A stretch of DNA of 64,000 nt from Bolinopsis microptera (Eukaryota; Ctenophora; Tentaculata; Lobata; Bolinopsidae). Position numbers and translations under genes: made by a program. The notes under the pieces are model-generated. The model searched no databases, had not been told where the DNA came from, and saw nothing but the letters and a program-made list of their open reading frames with translations. Positions within the stretch are counted from its first letter, which is position 1. The number at the start of each line of letters is the position of its first letter. Of the stretch, positions 57,119-64,000 are shown in pieces. The DNA lies in the NCBI RefSeq assembly GCF_026151205.1, contig NC_087073.1, positions 17,131,837-17,195,836 of the forward strand, read 5' to 3'.

Positions 57119-59497
57119 TTGTCTCATAAGTTTGCACCTACACCTCCCCTACCAGATCTGAGTCGCTTCGAGAACGATTTGTGTACATGGTTTTCCAAAA
57201 TGAGAGCCAAAGTTGTTTTTGATAGCTTCAAATGTGGACCCAACAAAGCAGATAAAAGAGTTACTGACATGGAGCGCTGCCTCATCAAGGCCGAATCATC
57301 ACGTACTTTTGAATCATGTAAAAACCCTGCACTCGAGGCATTCATTAAATGCTGCAGAGCAGAAGTTGATCTCCACCGGCCAACTCAGAAGTATGTTTCA
57401 CCAGACAACATCGCTGCACCTATCAGATCAGCTCTCAAAGAAGTGAAAGGATGGAAGAATGTGGTTATTAGACCTTTTGACAAAGGGGTAGGATTCTTTC
57501 TTCTTGGAGAGGAAGAATATATTCAACGAATAGGTGTACATTTGAATGATAGATCTGTATATAGTATTGTAAATAATGTAGATGATTTAGTTTCAGAATT
57601 AATTGATAAAATTTCATGTTGGACAGTCAAGTATAAAGAAGAATTAGGTATGTCTAAGAAGGTCAGGGAGTAGGTTATTCCGTGTACGGAGCTCAACCAG
57701 CCTGGTAATATGTACCTGAATCCCAAGGCCCACAAGCCACCTTTGTACCCTGGGAGGATGATTACTACTGGATGTGGTTCGTACATTGAGAACCTATCTG
57801 CCCTGACTGCATACGAATTGAAGAAGGCTATTTTAGATTATAGAATTATTGACACCCCTCATTTTTTGAGGAAGATTGATAGCTTGAATGAGTCCACCAT
57901 ATTGTTGGGTAAGGAGGTGATACATGTTGCCATAGATATATCCAACATGTTCACCAATATCCCCAGGGATATGGGGATCCAACAATGCACCAAGCACCTG
58001 AATGAAAGAAGTAGTTATGATCAATTGTTCAGTACAGAATGCATTATTAGTGCTCTAGAAATCACTCTTGATTACAACATAGCTTCGTTCAACGGTATAA
58101 CATACCGTCAGGAGCGTGGAGCGGCGATGGGTCCTAAGAACTCATGTGAGTATGCAGATTGTGCAATGGATAAGATCGATATTTTAGTTAATGAAAGAGA
58201 TTTAGAACATGGCCCGCCACACAGACCAGCATTCTGGGGTAGGTTGCGTGACGATATATACATGGCCTGGCCTGGTACTGTTGAGGAGCTTCTACAATTT
58301 ATGGAATGGCTCAATAGTATCCATCCGGACCTTGTGTTTACTTACGACTACTCTAAGGATGGTGTTGAGTTTTTAGACACCTATGTCTATGCTGTTGGCG
58401 ATGTTATTCATACCAAACTTTACTCTAAGCCCAGTGACACCCACTGCTATCTCATCCCCACCTCATGTCATAGGAGCCATGTTCTCAAAAACATACCCTA
58501 TGGTGTGGCGAGGCGAGTGAGGCAGAACAATAGTGAAGACACTAATTTCTTAGAGCAAAGGGAGGTATATACTGGTTACCTTGTAGCCCGTGGTTACCAT
58601 TCTAATATTGTAGACGATGCTTTCAACAAATTCAGCGATATAACCAATAGGAAAAACTTGTATGCCCCTAAAAATAAGGATGAGACGACTACTTGTCTAA
58701 TACCCATGGTGATGGATCAGAATCCAGCACTTCCCAACATGGGGAGCATTATTCACAAGTATAAGCACCTTCTTAATCTCGATCCAGCCTTGAAGAAGCT
58801 AGTACGTGCTGACAGTGTATTTGTAAGTCACCGAAAGAATCAAACTATCGGTGGCATGCTTGTACACAATAAGTATCGTGCTAGTGGAACTGTAAGCAGT
58901 GATAGAGATGGAGAAGCCACTGCTAGTCAATTTCTTGAACCATACGCTGCAATATTGCCGGCTGTTCGGGAGGCTGACAACGCAGGGTGCCATGCCTGTG
59001 GAAAATGCTATGTTTGTAAGCAAAGTTTCCTGTCCCCTTGTTCCAAATTTAGTAGTCACCATTCTAAACAAGTTTTCCCTATTACTAAATATATAACTTG
59101 TCAGAGTAATAACCTTATTTATTTAATGGAGTGTAGAACTTGTAAACAGCCGTATGTAGGATATACTACTTCTAATCTCCCTAAGAGATTTTCTAATCAT
59201 AAGAGCCACATTAAGAAAGGTATCAGAAGTTGTAAGTTAGTAAATCACTTTTTAGATATTGATCATGATTTAGATTTTAGTTCAGTAGCCTTATATAACT
59301 CTTCACTTAGTACGCACCTTTCTGTTATTATAGTGGACGCTATTGAATTTAAACCTGAAATAAGTCAAGCAGATAGGGAAAAGGCCATGGAAGCTAGAGA
59401 GGGGTTCTACCAGACCCAATTGAAAACCCTTGAGCGTTATGGGGGTATGAACACCCTCGATAGTAACCACATCCTTTTTAAATCCGCTGGAGCTTAG
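57119..59497 (+). pseudogene. Penelope-like RT with GIY-YIG endonuclease, one in-frame TAG
   Basis: Copies RNA to DNA and inserts it with its own GIY-YIG nuclease. One frame runs to 59497 and is broken only by TAG at 57671-57673. It is also open upstream to about 57035 (VVNLTDKELTKEQ), the usual PLE N-terminal motif followed by FAPTPPLPDL. RT motifs: YLNPKAHKPP, IDISNMFTNIP (catalytic Asp), QERGAAMGPKNSCEYAD, and RLRDDIYMAW, where Arg replaces the usual Ile before Asp-Asp. A Cys cluster CHACGKCYVC precedes the GIY-YIG core IYLMECRTCKQPYVGYT, with RFSNHKSHI after it. Layout suggests the Poseidon/Neptune group. A single stop in an otherwise intact frame means recent inactivation or readthrough. 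Confidence 0.9.
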
Positions 59498-59960
59498 TGT
59501 TTAGTTTATTTATTTTATTTGACATGATCTCAGCCTATTAACCCGTGTTTAGTTTACAATATTGCTATCAGAGACGTGTTATATTCATTACTATTTATAT
59601 ATTTTTACTGCTTGATTCAGAGAAATCTAGCTTTTTCCGAGAAACTAATCTTTAATAGATTAGATAAAATGTACGCAGCCATTCTTTTCGTTTGATTATT
59701 AATCAGTATATTTTAGTTTTGTACCGTTTTAAGTCACATAGTTTTGTACGTCTTCCTAAGACTTGTTTTCCTTTCCTAGTTTGTAAGTTATTTTAAAGAT
59801 TTGTGAATATTCCAGTTGCTTTTAGAACAATTTTATCTCAGATAACGATGTTTAATAAAATGATGCAAAGACTTATTTCGAAGATCTAATCAACACCGAC
59901 TTTTAATGTGTAGGAGTACAGCTACAAAATATATATATATTATATCACAACCGCTTTCTT
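59498..59960. other. 3' region of the Penelope-like element, no gene
   Basis: AT-rich non-coding sequence. A diverged version of the palindrome arm (TGTGTAGGAGTACAGCTAC followed by AT repeats) sits at about 59907-59940. Confidence 0.5.
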
Positions 59961-60034
59961 TTATTGTGTAGAAGTCCAGCCATGAAATATATATATATAT
60001 ATATATATTTCATGGCTGGACTTCTACACAATAA
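59961..60034. other. Perfect 74-bp palindrome with (AT)n centre
   Basis: TTATTGTGTAGAAGTCCAGC at the left end is mirrored exactly as its reverse complement at the right end; the centre is ATATAT. It can extrude as a cruciform or fold as a hairpin. Possible terminus of the Penelope-like element or an independent fold-back. Confidence 0.9.
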
Positions 60035-60543
60035 ATATATATATATTCCGTGGTTTCCGTCAGCAAATTAAAGTTGCCACATAAAATTTGAAAATTTGTA
60101 ATGTTATTCTTCAAAAATATACCATTTCAGAGATGTCGAACCTTTTCTTGAGGCTGTCAAAAACATGACGAGATATTATATTGATCGTGGCGTTGATATA
60201 TTTAAAGAAGCGATATCTGGTAAATTGTTTCAACTTGAATCAATAAATTTAAAAAAATTGGGTTTTCAGAATTCTACAATTATAAATTTTAAATCTACCG
60301 ACATTTACTTATGTCGATTTTAAAATAGATAAATAAATAACGAATGAAAAATAAAATAAAACAATTCAGTGCCGGGCATCTCAATCCGACTGGCTTTCAA
60401 AGGAGTTACAGACTATTTTCACTTGTTTTCGAAGAGACATAGCGACCTGGTGAAACTGTTTCTAAGTCAAAACGTTGGTGGTCCGGCTTTGATATTCGAC
60501 CGATTCCAGGAAGCTGGTGCTACAACAATTGGGCATGCTAAAG

Positions 60544-60669
60544 TTACTGGGCCGCGCTCAGCCTGTCATTCCGCCAAATCTTTATATATGTTATTATATA
60601 TGTTAATTATATATGTTAATGAATATGTTAATGAACATAATAGCCTGGGGTCCTCAGGTAATGCTAAAG
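60544..60669 (+). mobile_element. 126-bp in-frame insertion in the polymerase exon
   Basis: ATGCTAAAG occurs at 60535-60543 and again at 60661-60669, a perfect 9-bp target duplication. The inserted part starts TTACTGGGCCGCGCTCAG and ends CCTGGGGTCCTCAGGTA with AT-rich repeats (TATATGTTAAT) between. Insert plus one duplication is 126 bp, a multiple of 3 without stops, so the exon frame survives. Without it the flanking protein (GATTIGHAK and DAPITRKVLGL) fits the family spacing. Confidence 0.75.
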
Positions 60670-63042
60670 ATGCGCCAATTACACGAAAAGTTTTAGGCCT
60701 AGGTAAGATTTATTATTATTATATGATCGATTCATGTGATTAATAATATTATTTATTTTATTTTATGTTATACTTATGTCGAGTTACTATTTCTCACTCT
60801 GAACATATAATAAATCACATATGCAAATGCTCTCTATTTGTGGTGTACTGCCCAAGACATGGCCACATGACTCTATGTCAGACGACGAGCGGAAGACAAC
60901 TTTCGGAAAGAGTACCCCAGTCCAATTTCATCTGTGGCCACGGAATGGCTGGCTGACATGGAACATCGAGACAGTGTTCGTATAGAGCACGCTCGCAACG
61001 TAGGAGAATACAAATTCGGTACCCGTAGACTTCCTGTCGACGGGTTTTGCAGGTTCGTTCGCATTTTATATTAATAAATTCAATGTTTAAAATGTCGACG
61101 TTAATTGATTCTCTCACCCTTATCCTACGGTTAAATATTCATTTACATGACGCGTTTTATATTTCAGAGCTACCAACACCGTTTACCAATTCCACGGGTG
61201 CTGGTAAGTTGTATAATATAGACCCTAACTTATAAAATATTTCATTCATGTAACGAGTTCGTAAATTCACACATGATAATTAATTTCTGATATGTTGTAA
61301 TTTAGGTTTCACGGTTGTCCTACATGCAAGATTGATAATCGCGACGAGAAAGTGCAAGGTAGAACCCTGAACGAAAAGTTGAAGAAAACTCAAGAAATTA
61401 GCCAATACATTCGTGACCTAGGATACAATCTCACGGAAATGTGGGAATGCTCCTGGACCCGATACAAGGAGAATCATGAAATCCGCAATAGATATGTGTA
61501 TCCAACCGAACACTTATTCAGGATGACCAAACATCAGATACTCGAGTCAATAATGGATGGTCGCATATTCGGTGTCGTTCAATGTGATCTGAAAGTTCCT
61601 GACCACCTCAAGTCGTATTTTGCCGAAATGCCGCCTATATTCAAAAACACCACAGTGACGGTGGACGATATAGGTGAACATATGACTGATTTTCTTCGTT
61701 CTACGGGGAAATCATTCAAACCAACTCGATACTTGATTGGTTCTATGTTCGCCTACAAAATCCTAATCATCAAGCCGTTACTGATTTGGTATGTTCAGCA
61801 CGGACTTGAGGTGGCAGAAATTTATCAGATTATAGAGTTCTGCCCGAAAAAATGTTTCAAGTCATTTGCAGATAGAGTATCTGACGATAGACGCGGTGGA
61901 GATCGCGATCCTGCTCTGAAAGTGGTGGCTGAAACCAGCAAGCTAATTGGTGAGTCTTTTAGATTTGAGGTTTTCGATGCAATTCCCTGATAATGTTGAA
62001 TTCTCTCATTTACTATATTGATATTACTAGTGTCGATAATTGTATCATATTATTGAGATTGTTTCAATTTGTTGTCTCATAATCTTTTCTACTCTTGCAG
62101 GAAATAGTTTCTATGGCTATTCTATAATGAATAAGGCTCGACATACAGACGTTAAAATAGTCAATGCGGCGACAGCTTCAGACCTGATCAACAATCCCCG
62201 ATTTTCTACCTTGGATGAACTTTCGGACACCTGCTTTGAGGTTGTTATTTGAATTGTGATTTTTAATGTCTCGCTTTTTCAAAATTTTGTATATCTAGGA
62301 ACATATTAATGTAATATACATCACGATAAACTTATAAAATATTTATTAGTGTACAATTTCAGGTCACGTCGAAGAAGAGAACGATCAGACATAACTTACC
62401 TATTCAAATCGGATTTTTTGTCTACTCGTATGCGAAATTACGAATGTTATCTTTTTATTTTGATGTATTACTTAAATTCATCCCTCGATCCTTGTTCTCG
62501 CTTTGTGAGATGGACACAGGTTAGTCGGCACCGCGCACGTACATTTACTTTACAATTTACAACTATTAAATATTCTGAATCTGACAGTGTTCGTGACAGT
62601 CAAACGACTTGTATTAATTGTATATAATTCACAGATTCATTGTACATGGCGCTTGCAGCCGACACACTGGATGAGTTGGTCACTCCTAAGCTACAATCGC
62701 AATGGAATCAAGCTAAATTCCAGTGGTTCCCGAGAACAGATACAGCTGAAAATGTTGCATATGATAAACGAACTCCAGGTTAATTTACTGCCTTACACTA
62801 TAAAGACTTAAACTTCGAATGTATAATGTTTTCATATTTTAACTGGTTACCTGGTTACCTGGTAATCTGGTTATCTGGATTATTTCGTATCTATGGTACT
62901 TATTATTGGCTACATATTATTAATATATAATACTCAGTTACTTTTCAGGATTGTTTAAGGTGGAATGGAGTGGCGGCGGTTTTGTAGGTTTGTCGGCTAA
63001 AACCTATTTCTGTTTCGAACCTGATGCCAAACAGAAAGAGAA

Positions 63043-63351
63043 CCCAAATGTAGTTCCCTCTGGGACCCCATTCTTCCTAAAATTGCCAAATCCTTAAAGT
63101 CCAGACCATCTGGCATTTCCTTCTCAACCTCAACAGAAGACTAAATTTTTATTGACATTGTACTGTATTTTTCACTTTCCCACCCACACCTCCCCCACCC
63201 TCCATCCCTGACACCACTCAATCACATATAAGCATTGTCCACCACATCACATTCAGCTGACGACGATTAACACATGTTTATCGAAAGCTTCTACAAGTTA
63301 AATCATCGTATCTCTTATATGTTTTTAACCCAACTCCACTCAGAAAGAGAA
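63043..63351 (+). mobile_element. 309-bp insertion acting as an intron
   Basis: CAGAAAGAGAA occurs at 63032-63042 and 63341-63351 (11-bp direct repeat, offset 309). The CAG of the right-hand repeat is the splice acceptor for the last exon (63344), and the donor GTAGTT is inside the insertion at 63050. The spliced frame is continuous and keeps a few duplicated codons (KENPN|KEK). This is the footprint expected of intron gain by transposon insertion. Confidence 0.7.
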
Positions 63352-63571
63352 GTGTTCGACAAAAGGCATCAACAAGGCAGCTCAGGTCACTATAGACCAT
63401 TTCCGTTCAGTTCTGCAAACGAAGCAAAGTGTCAGCTCAACAAACAGAGGCTTCATTGTCAAGAACAACACCATGCTGAGCTATCGAATGGAAAGAAAGG
63501 GCTTGAGCTACTTTTACTGTAAAAGGAAGATACTTGATGACGGAGTTAGCACCACATTTTTAGACATCTAG

Positions 63572-64000
63572 TTGTAAAGAAATTGGACACAGTTATGGAT
63601 TTTCAAAATAGAATAATATTACTACATCAACATACCGATTATTTAAATCTAATTTTAAATAATTTAAAACATATTGATCGTTTTTTTGGCTAAATTGTTA
63701 CTCAAGATTCAACGTCACCGAATTTCGTCTAAATAATTTGAAACAAGCTTATCATTTTCCGCTAAATGTACACTAAATACAGACAGACAGGATTTAAAAC
63801 TACGCTTGCTCAGCTCTCTAATGAAATAAACACAATAAGCACCGCAAGCGTTTGAAGTTAAACGCTGCAACCACTTTCTGTTACGTGAGATAGTCTCATC
63901 CCCGATGTAACTTTTTATTGCTAGGGTAAAATTAGCTTCAAAAGTAGCGTCGTTGTAATTTCGCCCATAACTGTCGATAAAGTAAATCCTCCCGTGTTTG
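63572..64000. other. Downstream of polymerase B, nothing recognised
   Basis: AT-rich non-coding sequence. No further viral-type gene is visible before the window ends. Confidence 0.5.

Larger units (their letters stand above)
56128..60034 (+). mobile_element. Penelope-like retroelement
   Basis: Upstream direct repeats, a reverse transcriptase/GIY-YIG reading frame (57062 or slightly earlier to 59497) and a 3' region ending near the AT palindrome at 59961-60034. The right border is uncertain. It lies directly upstream of the first recognisable polymerase B exon and may be inserted in that gene. Confidence 0.8.
60131..63571 (+). pseudogene. Protein-primed family-B DNA polymerase, intron-rich, decaying
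   Basis: DNA_pol_B_2-type polymerase as in Polintons/adintoviruses and linear plasmids. Exons: 60131-60219, 60370-60702, 60821-61052, 61168-61203, 61306-61949, 62101-62240, 62363-62519, 62635-62778, 62949-63049, 63344-63571. Phases agree throughout. Motifs in order: FLSQNVGGPALIF; motif A ANALYLW; RRLPVDGFC; QFHGC and CPTC; LTEMWECSW; motif B GNSFYGYS; motif C MDTDSLYMAL; SYFYCKRKILDDGVS before the TAG at 63569. Defects: the third exon is preceded by CACAT, not an AG acceptor, and contains a TGA at 60868-60870. The exonuclease domain is not visible; it should lie upstream, beyond the Penelope-like element. The remaining junctions are consensus GT-AG. No capsid, ATPase, protease or integrase gene is seen. 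Confidence 0.88.

Noticed and set aside
60544-60669. 126-bp polymerase insertion as a spliced introner
   Set aside because: No GT...AG pair removes exactly 126 bp; the available pair shifts the frame into a stop.
60703-60820. U12-type AT-AC intron in the polymerase gene
   Set aside because: The donor is an ordinary GTAAGA and no U12 branch-site motif is visible; a mutated AG acceptor is simpler.
60131-64000. Complete Polinton/Maverick
   Set aside because: Only the polymerase is visible; no integrase, ATPase, protease, capsid genes or long terminal inverted repeats in the window.

Overview
This is eukaryotic, almost certainly metazoan, DNA. It is AT-rich, genes are split by GT-AG introns, and the multi-exon products are animal families: a voltage-gated calcium channel alpha2delta-type subunit, lysosomal-type arylsulfatases and a secreted A-type metallocarboxypeptidase. 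Helitrons, a Penelope-like element, a RNase H-bearing LINE relic, fold-back elements and a protein-primed family-B DNA polymerase suggest a marine invertebrate. The phylum cannot be fixed from the sequence.

Layout. 1-22.6 kb (+): an alpha2delta-like gene of 18 visible exons whose reading phase is continuous over 941 codons; its 5' end lies left of the window. Its 11-kb intron (8159-19196) holds an antisense cluster of arylsulfatase B-like copies: two intact genes (8666-10456 and 17134-18963), one with a broken C-terminus (12355-14037) and one gene fragment (about 11003-12043). A nested Helitron array sits just upstream of the broken copy. 22.9-38.1 kb (-): a complete 10-exon procarboxypeptidase A gene (427 aa), convergent with alpha2delta. 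Its largest intron is almost entirely an 11.8-kb, 35-bp satellite. 38.2-56 kb: no host gene recognised; patchy segmental duplications (42-48 kb against 51.7-53.7 kb) are split by transposons, including a fold-back element, a Helitron pair, a Mutator-like element with an identifiable empty site, a LINE relic and a FLYWCH relic. 56-60 kb (+): a Penelope-like retroelement with upstream direct repeats. 60.1-63.6 kb (+): an intron-rich protein-primed DNA polymerase B gene, visibly decaying and carrying two insertions with target-site duplications.

The most unusual theme is that both large tandem arrays (47-bp units at 1-1275; 35-bp units at 23456-35254) lie in introns and end at or within about 20 nt of a 3' splice site. 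In both, the sense strand of every unit carries a copy of 3' splice-site-like sequence. This suggests repeat birth from intron 3' ends. A second theme is paralogous empty sites inside the window, which define the borders of a Helitron array and a Mutator-like element without any database search.
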